Source of the DNA: Candidatus Omnitrophota bacterium
GTDB lineage: Bacteria; Omnitrophota; Gorgyraeia; Zapsychrales; JANLHA01
Length of the DNA: 64,000 nt
Reading direction: 5' to 3'
Assembly: GCA_022711395.1 (NCBI GenBank)
Contig: JAKLFA010000001.1
Span: 259,277-323,276, forward strand
In this document: positions 27,442 to 36,520 of the stretch, piece after piece
Position numbering within the stretch: the stretch's first letter is position 1
Layout: every line of letters starts with the position of its first letter
Made by a program: the position numbers and the translations under genes
The notes under the pieces: model-generated
What the model was told of the DNA's origin: nothing
Databases searched by the model: none
Seen by the model: only the letters and a program-made list of their open reading frames with translations

Positions 27442-28039
27442 AGCGATTTTTCGAACATTGATGTTGGGCCTTACGGCCGTCCTGGTGGTTGGATGCTCTT
27501 CGACCAAAAAGAATGTTGAACCCGCAGCGCAAGGCGATGCGACCAAGCAGGGGATCACGGTGCGCGGTTATACGGAAGACCGGCCCAGGGTCGATCAGGA
27601 CATGGTCGGCAATTTTGGTTATATTGTCGGTCAGGGGGAACCGGAGGATCGCAGCGACCTGAAAAAGACGAAACGGATCTATGTTTTGGAAGTAACGAAA
27701 GAGGTCACAGAACCTGTTGAAGTCGCTGAGTATCAGATGAAACCGGTCCCGGATGTGGCGCCTTCGAGCCTTCCGGAACAAGAACGGCCATCGGAACCGG
27801 CATGGAGACAGCCGGTCCAACTGCCTGTGATCGAAAGCTCCCGCCCCGCGGCCGTCAGCGCAGGTGAGCCTCGTTTTGAGGAGTACGTTGTTCAGGAGGG
27901 AGACACGCTCCAGAAGATCTCGAAAAAATATTATGATTCATTTGCCAAATGGACGCGGATCTATGATGCGAACAAGGATGTCATGAAGGACCCCAACCGT
28001 ATCAGGGCCGGCATGAAATTACAGATCCCGCTTGAATAA
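27434..28039 (+). CDS. LysM-domain lipoprotein
   Basis: 201 residues. Lipoprotein signal MPKAIFRTLMLGLTAVLVVGC with lipidated Cys at 21, a disordered Pro/Glu-rich middle, and a C-terminal LysM domain (about 150-201, EYVVQEGDTLQKISKKYY to IRAGMKLQIPL). LysM binds peptidoglycan, so this lipoprotein probably links a membrane to the cell wall. AAAGGAG lies inside the end of aspS, and the two genes overlap by 8 bp. No enzymatic domain is present. Confidence 0.85.
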   Translation: MPKAIFRTLMLGLTAVLVVGCSSTKKNVEPAAQGDATKQGITVRGYTEDRPRVDQDMVGNFGYIVGQGEPEDRSDLKKTKRIYVLEVTKEVTEPVEVAEYQMKPVPDVAPSSLPEQERPSEPAWRQPVQLPVIESSRPAAVSAGEPRFEEYVVQEGDTLQKISKKYYDSFAKWTRIYDANKDVMKDPNRIRAGMKLQIPLE

Positions 28040-28056
28040 AATTCTTATCAACAGGC

Positions 28057-28104
28057 AACGGCTAGGATAAATGACGTGAAGGAAACATTATTATTCTAGC
28101 CGTT
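28057..28104 (+). promoter_or_regulatory. Stable hairpin between the LysM gene and phoH
   Basis: AACGGCTAGGATAA (28057-28070) pairs with TTATTCTAGCCGTT (28091-28104), 14 bp including one G-U, with a 20-nt loop. No T run follows, so it may be an attenuator or mRNA-stability element rather than a plain terminator. It ends 18 bp before the phoH ATG. Confidence 0.4.
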
Positions 28105-28122
28105 CACTATTCGTGAGGGCTG

Positions 28123-29073
28123 ATGGAAAAGATCATTTTTCTCAATAGTTTGCAGGACGAACAGGTCCTGTTCGGGCGTTATGATCAGAATCTGAAATTG
28201 ATCGAAGCCGAGATGGGGGTCAAGCTCATACGGACTGAATCAGGTCTGAAGGTGATCGGTGAGGATGGCCCGGTAGAGAAGGTCGGCGAAATGATGGAGT
28301 ATCTGTTGAGCATCGTTGCCGACGGCAGAGATATCAAGAAGCGGGATGTGATCTATGCGATTCAGCTGATTCGGTCGGATGCGGAGATTGATTTCAAGCG
28401 TTTGGCCAAGAAGCGCATTCAGCTTCCTATCCGCGGCGGCGTCATTACCCCCAAGACTAAGGGTCAGATCGAATATGTCGAGGCGATCCGTCAGTATGAT
28501 ATTGTCTTCGGGATCGGCCCGGCCGGGACCGGAAAGACCTATTTAGCGATCGCTATGGCGGTGAATGCTTTGAAGAAGGGGATTGTCCGGCGTATTATTC
28601 TGACTCGTCCTGCGATTGAAGCCGGCGAGAATCTGGGGTTCTTGCCCGGCGATATGGTCGAAAAGGTCACGCCGTACTTGCGCCCGATGTATGACGCGCT
28701 TTATGAAATGATCGATCCTGAAAAAGTCGAGCAATATACGGAGCAGGGTATTATCGAGATCGCTCCGCTTGCCTTTATGCGCGGTCGGACGCTTAATGAA
28801 GCGTTTATTATTCTTGATGAAGCGCAAAATTCAACTGCCTATCAGATGAAGATGTTCTTGACCAGACTGGGGTTCGATTCGAAAGCGGTTATTACCGGTG
28901 ATCCGACGCAAAGCGATCTGCCCAAGGGAGCTGCTAATGGATTGGCTGAGGCGGAACGTGTCTTAAGGCCGATCGAAGACATTAAATTCATCACCTTGAC
29001 GGGTGATGACGTTGTGCGGCATGAATTGGTCCAAAAGATCATTGAAGCTTATGAGAGGGCCGACAAGGCATGA
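28123..29073 (+). CDS. PhoH-like ATPase (PhoL type)
   Basis: 316 residues. Walker A GPAGTGKTYLA near 132, Walker B FIILDEAQNST near 228, and the family blocks RPAIEAGENLGFLPGD and GDPTQSDLP are clear. The N-terminal 100 residues form the KH-like region of the PhoL/YbeZ group. Function is thought to lie in RNA metabolism, often with the adjacent YbeY endonuclease. Here the order is phoH, 7TM-HD, ybeY, recO, a conserved bacterial set. It overlaps the next gene by 4 bp (ATGA). Confidence 0.93.
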   Translation: MEKIIFLNSLQDEQVLFGRYDQNLKLIEAEMGVKLIRTESGLKVIGEDGPVEKVGEMMEYLLSIVADGRDIKKRDVIYAIQLIRSDAEIDFKRLAKKRIQLPIRGGVITPKTKGQIEYVEAIRQYDIVFGIGPAGTGKTYLAIAMAVNALKKGIVRRIILTRPAIEAGENLGFLPGDMVEKVTPYLRPMYDALYEMIDPEKVEQYTEQGIIEIAPLAFMRGRTLNEAFIILDEAQNSTAYQMKMFLTRLGFDSKAVITGDPTQSDLPKGAANGLAEAERVLRPIEDIKFITLTGDDVVRHELVQKIIEAYERADKA

Positions 29074-30473
29074 GGACGATGGTGGGGAACATGTTGAAAG
29101 GACAGGTTTCGTTCAAGGATTCGCTGATTGCTTTGGCGGTGATCATGGCCTTGTCTTTGTTCTGTTTTTCCATCGGGCTGACGTTCGCGGTTCCGTTCTT
29201 GCTGCTGATCTTGAGCTTCCATGTCTTTTCAGTCCGTCGGGGAAATTCGCGCCGGTTCTTGCATTCGGGCCTGTTATTGGCGATCCTTGTCTCCATGGCA
29301 TATTGGCTGGCCGTTTATCATAAGGTTTCTCCATATTTCATGCCGGTGCCGATGATCACGATGCTGACGATGCTTTTGTTCAATGACCTTCATTTGGTGT
29401 TCATAATGGCGTTCATTTCTAGCATCTTATCGGTGCTGATCGTTGGCGGTGATCTGAACATGATGCTCGTTTTTTTTATGGGAAGCATGATGGCCGCTTA
29501 CAGTGTGAAAGACGCCCGCGGACGCAGCACGATGCTCAATGCGGGGCTTTTCGTGGCCTTGACGGAGATCGTGGCCATTATTCTTTTGAAATCCCAGTGG
29601 ATCGAGGTTTTATCGCGGCCGTTTTTGGAGGGATATATTTACCCATTGGCGGCGAGCGGGTTCCTTTCCGCGCTTTTGACGATCGCGACATTGAAGATCT
29701 TTGAATCCTTGTTCGGCGTCTTGACGAATTTCAGCTTATTGGAACTTTCGGATTTCAACCAGCCGTTGTTGAAGCGCATGATCGTTGAAGCACCGGGCAC
29801 ATATCATCACAGCCTGGTGGTCAGCAATCTTTCGGAGGCGGCGGCGGACACGATCGGCGCTAACGCGCTTTTGACGAGAGTGGGGGCATATTATCATGAT
29901 ATTGGGAAACTGGAGAAAGCGGAATATTTCACTGAGAACCAGATGATCGGATGGAACAAACACGATCTTTTGGAGCCCTCGGTCAGCCGTTTGGTCATTG
30001 TCAATCACGTCAAACAGGGTCTGGAGATCGCTAAGAAATACAAACTCAACCCGATCATTGCTGATTTTATTCCGCAGCATCATGGCACCAGCCTGACCCA
30101 TTATTTCTATCAGAAGGCCCTCGAGGAGGCTGAAGACCCTTCAAAAGTGAAGCAGGAGGACTTCCGTTATCCGGGGCCCAAACCGCAGGTCCGGGAGACC
30201 GCGATCGTGATGCTCGCTGATTCTGTCGAGGCGGCCACCCGCTCGCTGGATGACCCAAATCCTCAGAAGATCGAGGAACTGGTTCATAAGATCATCAACA
30301 ATAAATTCATAGACGGCCAATTAGATGAGTGCAATTTGACCCTGAAGGAGATCGATAAGATCGCCAGCACGTTCACCAGGGTCTTGAGCGCCATGTATCA
30401 TTCCCGGGTCAAGTATCCTGAACGCAACGGACAATCCGGCAACAGTTTGAAATCTGAACATGATCAAGAGTAG
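29070..30473 (+). CDS. 7TM-HD membrane phosphohydrolase (PgpH/YqfF-like, short form)
   Basis: 467 residues. The first 220 are seven or so membrane helices, and the cytoplasmic half is an HD domain: TYHHSLVVSNLSEAAA with the first His, YYHDIGKLEKAEYF with the HD pair, then NHVKQGLEIAKKY and IPQHHGT. PgpH/YqfF proteins degrade c-di-AMP. They normally carry a large extracytoplasmic 7TMR-HDED domain at the N-terminus, which is missing here, making the protein about 250 residues shorter. The start shares ATGA with phoH, and the end overlaps ybeY by 14 bp. c-di-AMP activity is likely by context but unproven. Confidence 0.88.
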   Translation: MRTMVGNMLKGQVSFKDSLIALAVIMALSLFCFSIGLTFAVPFLLLILSFHVFSVRRGNSRRFLHSGLLLAILVSMAYWLAVYHKVSPYFMPVPMITMLTMLLFNDLHLVFIMAFISSILSVLIVGGDLNMMLVFFMGSMMAAYSVKDARGRSTMLNAGLFVALTEIVAIILLKSQWIEVLSRPFLEGYIYPLAASGFLSALLTIATLKIFESLFGVLTNFSLLELSDFNQPLLKRMIVEAPGTYHHSLVVSNLSEAAADTIGANALLTRVGAYYHDIGKLEKAEYFTENQMIGWNKHDLLEPSVSRLVIVNHVKQGLEIAKKYKLNPIIADFIPQHHGTSLTHYFYQKALEEAEDPSKVKQEDFRYPGPKPQVRETAIVMLADSVEAATRSLDDPNPQKIEELVHKIINNKFIDGQLDECNLTLKEIDKIASTFTRVLSAMYHSRVKYPERNGQSGNSLKSEHDQE

Positions 30474-30942
30474 CTGCACCGCCTTCCTTATCGAGATCGA
30501 AAATATCCAGAAAGCCATTGCCATTGACATCGACGAGATCCGCGGGTTTATCCTGCAGACGCTCCGTATCTTGGGTGTCCCATCGGCGGACCTTTCGATC
30601 GTCATTGTCACAGACCGCAAGATCCATTATTTGAACAAACGCTATCTTGCCCATGATTATCCAACGGATGTGATAACGTTTGACCTACAGGAGGAGGGCC
30701 GTTCCACCAGGGGCGGGGTTGAGTCTTTGGATGGGGAGATCATTGTTTCAGCGACGACCGCTTTAAGGATGGCGAAAGATTTTGGTGTCGCTCCCCGGAC
30801 GGAACTGGTGCTTTATGTGGTCCACGGGATCCTGCATTTGTCCGGTTTTGATGACCGGATCCCGGCCGCACGCAGGCAGATGCGTAAAAAAGAGTCCGAG
30901 ATCATGGGCCAATTAGGCCTGAGGATAAGCAGCCGAACGTAA
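30460..30942 (+). CDS. ybeY: YbeY endoribonuclease-like, third zinc ligand changed to Asp
   Basis: 160 residues. The fold and signature TDRKIHYLNKRYLAHDYPTDVITF are typical of YbeY, the metal-dependent factor for rRNA 3'-end processing. The usual zinc motif is H-G-x-L-H-L-x-G-x-D-H; here it is HGILHLSGFDD, with H122 and H126 kept and D132 in place of the third His. Asp can bind zinc, so activity may remain. The gene overlaps the 7TM-HD gene by 14 bp, and recO starts 15 bp downstream. Confidence 0.88.
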   Translation: MIKSSCTAFLIEIENIQKAIAIDIDEIRGFILQTLRILGVPSADLSIVIVTDRKIHYLNKRYLAHDYPTDVITFDLQEEGRSTRGGVESLDGEIIVSATTALRMAKDFGVAPRTELVLYVVHGILHLSGFDDRIPAARRQMRKKESEIMGQLGLRISSRT

Positions 30943-30957
30943 AAAGGTGTTTTCAAT

Positions 30958-31689
30958 ATGGCCATTATCCAGACGGAAGCGATCGTTCTAAAAACATTTG
31001 ATTTCCGTGAAACGAGCAAGATCGCCAACTTCTTTTCCTTGGAAGAGGGGAAGGTCTCCGGCGTGCTCAAGGGGATCCGCAAGGACCCGAGAAAGTTCGG
31101 TTCAAGCTTAGAACCGTTCTCGGTCAACCACATCGTTTACTACCGTTACAGCAATTCCGATCTGCATTTGATCAGCCAGTGCGATATGCGCAGTTTTTTT
31201 CTTCCGATCCGGCAAGACCTAAAGCGGGCCCTGGCCGCTCATTATATGGCGGAGTTGATCAACCGCATGATGCCGTCGGAAATGAAAAATCAGAAGATCT
31301 ATCATTTGATGATTGAATTTTTGAGCACTCTTGAAGTGACAGATGATATCGACCGGTTGATCCGTTTATTCCAGATCAAGGCCCTGCTTTTTTCCGGGTT
31401 CAGGCCGCATCTGGACGCCTGCGTCAGCTGCAAAAAAAAGGTTGCCGGAAAGGCGCGTTTTTCAATGAAAGAGGGGGGGCTGGTCTGTCCACACTGTAAA
31501 GTTCATGACCAGACGCATCCCATATCGCCGGGGACGGTCGCGACGATCCTTCATGCTGAACAGGCTCCATGGAATGATGCCCAGCGCCTGCAGCTGACGA
31601 AAACCGTGCGGGATGAGCTGAAATATATCCTGAACAATTTTCTGGTCTTTCATTTGGGTAAAAAGATACGCTCGGAACGATATGTCTGA
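30958..31689 (+). CDS. recO: DNA repair protein RecO
   Basis: 243 residues. The N-terminal OB fold (IIQTEAIVLKTFDFRETSKI, GKVSGVLKGIRKDPRKFG) is followed by a helical domain with a zinc finger: CVSC near 155 and CPHC near 177. RecO loads RecA with RecR and anneals strands. Its place after ybeY follows the common phoH-ybeY-recO order. It converges with the helicase gene 21 bp away. Confidence 0.9.
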   Translation: MAIIQTEAIVLKTFDFRETSKIANFFSLEEGKVSGVLKGIRKDPRKFGSSLEPFSVNHIVYYRYSNSDLHLISQCDMRSFFLPIRQDLKRALAAHYMAELINRMMPSEMKNQKIYHLMIEFLSTLEVTDDIDRLIRLFQIKALLFSGFRPHLDACVSCKKKVAGKARFSMKEGGLVCPHCKVHDQTHPISPGTVATILHAEQAPWNDAQRLQLTKTVRDELKYILNNFLVFHLGKKIRSERYV

Positions 31690-31710
31690 TGATCATCGCG
31701 CTTTTGCGGC

Positions 31711-33945
31711 TTAATCATCGCTTGCTTCTTGGTGTGTTTTCCACCTCTCGCTGAAATTTTTTACTGCTTCCAAGTCCACGACTGGTGATCGGAGCTGGTC
31801 CAGAACATTTTTGGCAATGGATTTGCCGAAACCGGGAAGCTCGGCGATCTCATCAATGGAAATATTTTTAAGGTCGGAAGGTGAGCTGAATCCCCGTTCG
31901 CAGAGGATTCTTGCGCGGACCCGTCCGATATTCTTGAGGCGGGTCAGAGGGATCAACTCTTCCCGGATGCCGTAGGCCACGCGCGTTTGCAGGTCCGCCA
32001 AAGGACGGGTAAGGTTTTTCCATCCGAAAAGATCGGCAAAAACGATCGCGGCGTGCAGAAGCCAGCGGGAGGCATCGGTCACCCGGTAAATATCGCCGGG
32101 GCCGACATTCAGCCGGTCGCAGATCGTTTCTTCCCGCTGCTCCTCGATCCATTCTGTAAGGACCATGACGGTCTTCATGATGGATAAGAACAAAAAATAA
32201 TCACTTAAAGCCGGCCACTGGTCGGTTTCAAGAAAGAATTGCCGTTCGTGTTTTGCCATGAAGGGGTCGATTTCCTCAGCCGTGCTCGCGTTACAGCTTA
32301 ACAGGACGCTGTCCGGGCAGCATTGGATAAGCTGAAGGACCCCGATGGGAGGGATGGATTTTTTTTGTGAGATGACCTGAAGCCCGTCACGGAGCACCAG
32401 CGCGGACATCGGGTCGATATAAAGCTGGCTGCACTTTTGTCCAAAGAGGGTGGCATGATAGCGCAGGTTCGAGCGTTCGATAAGGTCATTTTTTTCAAGA
32501 AACTCAAAGACGCGGCTGATCAGCTCCAGAAGGTTCGTGTTTTGGTTTTGGAATGCGAAAAAGGACCCGTTCAAGAATTCGATCGCGGATTGAATATCAT
32601 GGACCAGTCCCGTGGCCACGGCTGCCAAAAGATGGATCCTGAGCGATGAATCTGTTCCCAGTTTGGATTGGACCGGTTCAGGATCAGCCTCGATGTAGCG
32701 TTCAAAGAGTTCCCGTTCTTTTGATCTTGATTTTGCCATGATCACGGCTTCTCCGTGCGTGTCGTATTGTGGGCGTCCCGCCCGCCCGGCGCATTGCTTA
32801 TATTCGGACGCGGGGATGTAGGAGGATCCCAGGCCGCTTTCGAAACGTTTGATGTCCCGCATGATCACCCTGCGGGCAGGAAGATTGACCCCGGCGGCCA
32901 GTGTGGGGGTTGAACAAATGACCTTGATCAGGTTGTTTTTGAATTGGTCTTCAATAAGCTTGCGCTGTTCGGGTTTTAGACCGGCATGATGGAAGGCCAC
33001 CCCGTGAGTGATGACATCGCCTAATGCGCGGCAGATCTTTGTGGCGCTCGCAGAAGATCCGACCGCGGCTTTGGCTATGTCTTGAAGGGCCTGTCTTTCA
33101 TCGGGCGTCAAGGCCTTGGCCACGTCTTTGGCCAGTTTGCGTGCCGATGCCTGCGTCGATCGCCGGGAGTTCACGAAAACAAGGGTTTGTCCTTTTCCCC
33201 GGAGGTTGTCCATGACCAGGTCATTGAGCTCTTCCGAACAGTGTTCCGTGATCACACGGGTGCCATGGTCTTTGAATTTCAATTTCTCGTCGTAATACAC
33301 GCCTTCTTTCAAAGGAATGGGCCGCCAGGAGCTTTCGACCAGATCGGCCCGAAGCCATGAGGCCATCTGGGAGGCGTTCTGAACGGTCGCGCTTAAAGCC
33401 AGGACCTGCGCTTTGGGGCTCATCATCCGCAAGCGCGTGATGAGGATTTCTAGCGTTGGGCCGCGGCTCGCGTCATTGAGGAAATGGATCTCATCAAAAA
33501 CAATGACTTTTAAGGACGCGGGAGACCAGCGTGTTTGCGTGCGCATGACAGCGTCGATCTTTTCCGCGGTGGCGATCAATATATCATAGCGGTTAAGCGG
33601 CAATTTGCTTGCGCCCTCATCCCCGGTAAGAAGCCCGACCTGAAGCCCCAGCGGGGAGTAGCGTTTTTTGAAGTCGTGAAATTTTTCTGAAGCCAGGGCC
33701 TTGAGCGGAGCAATATAAAGGGATTTTCCTTTTTCCTGAAAAAAGGATTGCAACATGCAGAGTTCAGCGACAAAAGTTTTTCCTGCCGCTGTTGGCACGG
33801 CCATTAAAAGGTTTTTTCCTTCCAAGGCGCCGTGTTTGATTGCCTGAGCCTGGGGAGGGAAGAGCTCGTGAATGCCGCCTGAAGTGCAGACCGCCTGAAA
33901 ATCTATATGAAAAGGATATTTAAGAAAGAGGTCTTTTAACAGCAT
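31711..33945 (-). CDS. Ski2/Hel308-like DEAD/DEAH helicase
   Basis: 744 residues. Helicase motifs in order: FPPQAQAI (Q-like), AVPTAAGKTF (I), APLKALASEK (Ia), VFDEIHFLND (II, DEIH), LALSATVQN (III), VFVNSRRSTQ (IV), STPTLAAGVNLPARR (V), QCAGRAGRPQYDTHG (VI). A winged-helix and ratchet-like region follows, and the C-terminus has helix-hairpin-helix motifs (RIGRVRARILCERG-like, then LPGFGKSIAKNVL). This matches Hel308/Ski2-type DNA helicases, best known in archaea; bacterial members exist. It probably acts in fork repair or RNA processing. It is preceded on the same strand by a ferredoxin gene and a terminator. Confidence 0.85.
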   Translation of the reverse strand: MLLKDLFLKYPFHIDFQAVCTSGGIHELFPPQAQAIKHGALEGKNLLMAVPTAAGKTFVAELCMLQSFFQEKGKSLYIAPLKALASEKFHDFKKRYSPLGLQVGLLTGDEGASKLPLNRYDILIATAEKIDAVMRTQTRWSPASLKVIVFDEIHFLNDASRGPTLEILITRLRMMSPKAQVLALSATVQNASQMASWLRADLVESSWRPIPLKEGVYYDEKLKFKDHGTRVITEHCSEELNDLVMDNLRGKGQTLVFVNSRRSTQASARKLAKDVAKALTPDERQALQDIAKAAVGSSASATKICRALGDVITHGVAFHHAGLKPEQRKLIEDQFKNNLIKVICSTPTLAAGVNLPARRVIMRDIKRFESGLGSSYIPASEYKQCAGRAGRPQYDTHGEAVIMAKSRSKERELFERYIEADPEPVQSKLGTDSSLRIHLLAAVATGLVHDIQSAIEFLNGSFFAFQNQNTNLLELISRVFEFLEKNDLIERSNLRYHATLFGQKCSQLYIDPMSALVLRDGLQVISQKKSIPPIGVLQLIQCCPDSVLLSCNASTAEEIDPFMAKHERQFFLETDQWPALSDYFLFLSIMKTVMVLTEWIEEQREETICDRLNVGPGDIYRVTDASRWLLHAAIVFADLFGWKNLTRPLADLQTRVAYGIREELIPLTRLKNIGRVRARILCERGFSSPSDLKNISIDEIAELPGFGKSIAKNVLDQLRSPVVDLEAVKNFSERWKTHQEASDD

Positions 33946-33961
33946 GGGCAGAATTATAACA

Positions 33962-34000
33962 CAAAAACCCCAGCGCGCTTGTTTTTAGCGCACTGGGGTT
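33962..34000 (-). terminator. Terminator of the ferredoxin gene
   Basis: Read on the minus strand, AACCCCAGTGCGCT (34000-33987) pairs with AGCGCGCTGGGGTT (33979-33966), one wobble, and is followed by a T run (TTTTTGT). It lies between the ferredoxin and helicase genes. Confidence 0.78.
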
Positions 34001-34016
34001 TAGAGAAAGGGCGTTG

Positions 34017-34187
34017 TTATCCTTCAACGATCGCTTCGGAAGGACAAACCGGAACGCAGGCGCCGCAATCAATGCAGACATCCGGATTGATCTTGTAGAT
34101 GGGATCGCCTTCGCTGATCGCCTCAACCGGGCATTCCGGAAGACATGTCCCGCATGCGGTACATTTATCTGTGATTTTGTGTGGCAT
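34017..34187 (-). CDS. 2[4Fe-4S] ferredoxin
   Basis: 56 residues with two cluster motifs, CTACGTCLPEC-P and CIDCGACVPVC-P, each C-x-x-C-x-x-C-x-x-x-C-P as in clostridial-type ferredoxins. It is a low-potential electron carrier for anaerobic enzymes, perhaps a partner of the Nfn-like pair at 39272-41485. AAGGAG lies 8 bp before ATG 34187; an upstream ATG at 34253 adds 22 unconserved residues. It has its own terminator. Confidence 0.93.
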   Translation of the reverse strand: MPHKITDKCTACGTCLPECPVEAISEGDPIYKINPDVCIDCGACVPVCPSEAIVEG

Positions 34188-34225
34188 GAACCAACTCCTT
34201 TTAAATGTTGATGGAAATCTTTTTA

Positions 34226-34253
34226 AAGATAACATAACTTCTCTGAAAATCAA
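34226..34253 (-). promoter_or_regulatory. Putative ferredoxin promoter
   Basis: Minus strand TTGATT (34253-34248), a 16-bp spacer and TATCTT (34231-34226). Divergent from the panE promoter. Confidence 0.35.
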
Positions 34254-34279
34254 TACTTTTCTAAAAATGGCTTCGTAAC

Positions 34280-34308
34280 TTGACCGGGATAGGACCCGCC
34301 TTTATAAT
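34280..34308 (+). promoter_or_regulatory. panE promoter
   Basis: TTGACC (34280-34285), a 17-bp spacer and perfect TATAAT (34303-34308), 32 bp before ATG 34341. Probably drives panE, dtd and tatD, which are tightly linked. Confidence 0.72.
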
Positions 34309-34340
34309 CTTTACATATATACTTTATAAGGGGGAAAATT

Positions 34341-35285
34341 ATGCGCATTGTCGTTGTCGGTCCGGGAGCTTTGGGATGTTTTTTGGCTGGAAAGTTATCG
34401 AACCGGACCGAAGTCTGGCTTTTGGATCATGACCCGCTAAGGGCGGTGCGGATCGTGGAACAGGGAGGTATCCATTGCGAGGAACAGGATGGCCGCTGGA
34501 AAGCCAAGATCCCGGTCACTGCGCGGGCTGAGGATATCGGGATCGCTGATGCCGTGGTCATTTGCACTAAGGCCTATCACACCCGCGAGGCGCTTTTGCA
34601 GGCCCAACCAGCTATTGGTAAGCACACGCTTGTTTTAAGCCTTCAAAATGGAATGGGGAACTCAGAATTCATCCTGGATATGGTTGGAGCGGAACGGACA
34701 GCTTTGGGTGTCACCCATCACGGGGTCATCAAGACCGCGGAAGGCCGCATTCAGCATGCTGGAGAGGGAATGACATGTATTGGATCGTTGACAGGAAAGG
34801 CCAGCCCTCAATTAAAGACCCTTAAAAAGATCTTTTCATCAGCCGGGATCAAGACCACGATTTCTGAAAATATTTTGGGTATATTGTGGTCCAAGCTGGT
34901 TATCAACGTCGGTATTAATGCGCTTACGGCGCTCACGCATTTGAAGAATGGACAGCTTCTGGACTTCGAGGGGACACAGGAAGTCATGGCCATGGCGCTG
35001 CAGGAGGCGGTATGTGTTGCCAAGCGCAAAAAGATCAAACTGCCGGAAAAGGATTATTTAAAAGCGGTGCAGAAAGTCTGCCGGCAAACGGATATCAATG
35101 TTTCGTCCATGCTTCAGGATATTTTAGCCGGCCGCCGCACTGAGATCGATCACATCAATGGGGTGATCGTTGAGGAGGGCATCAAATGCCGGGTCGCGAC
35201 ACCGGCCAACACGGTTCTTTACAGTTTGGTGAAGACCTGGGAACAGAGCGCCGGACAAAGGGTTGTCCGTCAGGAGGCAAGATGA
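34341..35285 (+). CDS. panE: 2-dehydropantoate 2-reductase (ketopantoate reductase)
   Basis: 314 residues. N-terminal Rossmann loop [15 protein letters not shown] binds NADPH. CTKAYHT (with catalytic Lys), LSLQNGMGN and [17 protein letters not shown] are the ApbA/PanE signatures. It reduces ketopantoate to pantoate for pantothenate synthesis, complementing panB at 41487. AGGGGGA precedes the ATG, and its own promoter is visible. It shares ATGA with dtd. Confidence 0.92.
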   Translation: MRIVVVGPGALGCFLAGKLSNRTEVWLLDHDPLRAVRIVEQGGIHCEEQDGRWKAKIPVTARAEDIGIADAVVICTKAYHTREALLQAQPAIGKHTLVLSLQNGMGNSEFILDMVGAERTALGVTHHGVIKTAEGRIQHAGEGMTCIGSLTGKASPQLKTLKKIFSSAGIKTTISENILGILWSKLVINVGINALTALTHLKNGQLLDFEGTQEVMAMALQEAVCVAKRKKIKLPEKDYLKAVQKVCRQTDINVSSMLQDILAGRRTEIDHINGVIVEEGIKCRVATPANTVLYSLVKTWEQSAGQRVVRQEAR

Positions 35286-35728
35286 AAGCCGTGGTGCAGC
35301 GCGTATCAGAGGCGTCCGTTGATGTTGCCGGCAGAAGGATTTCCCATATTCAAGGCGGGGCGCTGGTCTTTTTGGGTGTTTCAAAATCAGACGGCCGCGA
35401 GGATGCAGAATATTTGGCCAGGAAAGTTTCCCAGTTGAGGATGTTTTCGGATTCCCAGGGGAAGATGAATCTCTCCGCGAATGAAGTGAAGGCCGCATTT
35501 TTGGTGGTATCACAATTTACGCTTTACGGCAATTGCCTGAAAGGGCGGAGGCCGTCGTTCGATGAAGCGGCAGATCCTCTAAAAGGGAAAGAGCTTTATG
35601 AGCTTTTTGTCGATCTTTTGCGCAAAGAGAATTTTCATGTTCAAACCGGAGAGTTCGGCGCGATGATGGATGTCGCTCTTGTCAACGACGGCCCGGTGAC
35701 GTTCATTTTGGAAAGCGGCCAATCATGA
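35282..35728 (+). CDS. dtd: D-aminoacyl-tRNA deacylase
   Basis: 148 residues, normal Dtd length. [13 protein letters not shown] is the usual start, SQFTLYGN the active-site motif, and [11 protein letters not shown] carries the Gly-cisPro motif that excludes L-amino acids. It frees D-amino acids from tRNA as proofreading. ATG 35282 overlaps the panE stop; an earlier in-frame start at 35186 lies inside panE and is unlikely. The tatD gene starts 4 bp before its stop. Confidence 0.95.
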   Translation: MKAVVQRVSEASVDVAGRRISHIQGGALVFLGVSKSDGREDAEYLARKVSQLRMFSDSQGKMNLSANEVKAAFLVVSQFTLYGNCLKGRRPSFDEAADPLKGKELYELFVDLLRKENFHVQTGEFGAMMDVALVNDGPVTFILESGQS

Positions 35729-36504
35729 CACATTTGGTGGATACGCATGCGCATTTGGATTCGGTCCAGGATATCGAGGGGGCTTTGCAACGAGCGTCTG
35801 AGGCGGGAGTGATTGGAATTCTGGCCGTGGGGGAAGACCAGGATTCGAACCGGAAAAATCTCAGCCTTCAGCGGCCGGGATCCGGACCTGAGATCCGTGT
35901 CGGACTGGGGATCCATCCGGGCCGCATCGTGACCGAGCGATTGGACGAAGAGTTCGCCTTTATTGCGCAGTATATTTCAAAGGCTTCAGCGGTGGGGGAA
36001 ATCGGTCTGGATTTCTGGTATAAATGGGTGCGCAAGGACGATCAAAAAAAGGAAGAGCAGCGGAGCGTTTATCGCAGGCTTTTGGCGCTGGCGATCGATC
36101 ATGGACTTCCCGCGGTCATCCACACCCGTGGAGCGTGGCGGGAAGCGTTTGAGATCGCCAAAGAAATGAAGGTCGCGCGGGCAGTATTCCATTGGTATTC
36201 AGGCCCGCTGGATGTCTTGGAAGACATTCTTAAAGAAGGATATTTTATTTCGGCTTCACCGAGCGTTGCTTACAGCCCGGAATCACGGCAGTCCTTGGTC
36301 GCCGCTCCGGTTGAGCAAACCCTGATCGAGACCGATTCGCCGGTTTATTATAAACAGTGCGAGGGCGGATTTCAGGCGGAGCCGAAAGATGTGTTTCGCA
36401 CATTAAAATATTATGCTACATTAAAGCAACGCGGAGAAGATGATCTGGCCCGGATCCTGAATGGCAACGCCATCAGGCTGTTCGGTTTCAGTGATGCGGG
36501 TTAG
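35725..36504 (+). CDS. TatD-family metal-dependent hydrolase
   Basis: 259 residues. Metal ligands: DTHAHLD near residue 6, GEIGLDFW (Glu), VIHTRGAW (His), FHWYSG (His) and IETDSPVYY (Asp). TatD proteins are 3'-5' exonucleases or deoxyribonucleases. It is on the short side but complete. ATGA overlap with dtd supports co-translation. Substrate specificity is not evident; related archaeal-type members often show this short form. Confidence 0.87.
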   Translation: MTHLVDTHAHLDSVQDIEGALQRASEAGVIGILAVGEDQDSNRKNLSLQRPGSGPEIRVGLGIHPGRIVTERLDEEFAFIAQYISKASAVGEIGLDFWYKWVRKDDQKKEEQRSVYRRLLALAIDHGLPAVIHTRGAWREAFEIAKEMKVARAVFHWYSGPLDVLEDILKEGYFISASPSVAYSPESRQSLVAAPVEQTLIETDSPVYYKQCEGGFQAEPKDVFRTLKYYATLKQRGEDDLARILNGNAIRLFGFSDAG

Positions 36505-36520
36505 AAAGGAAAGGATTGGT

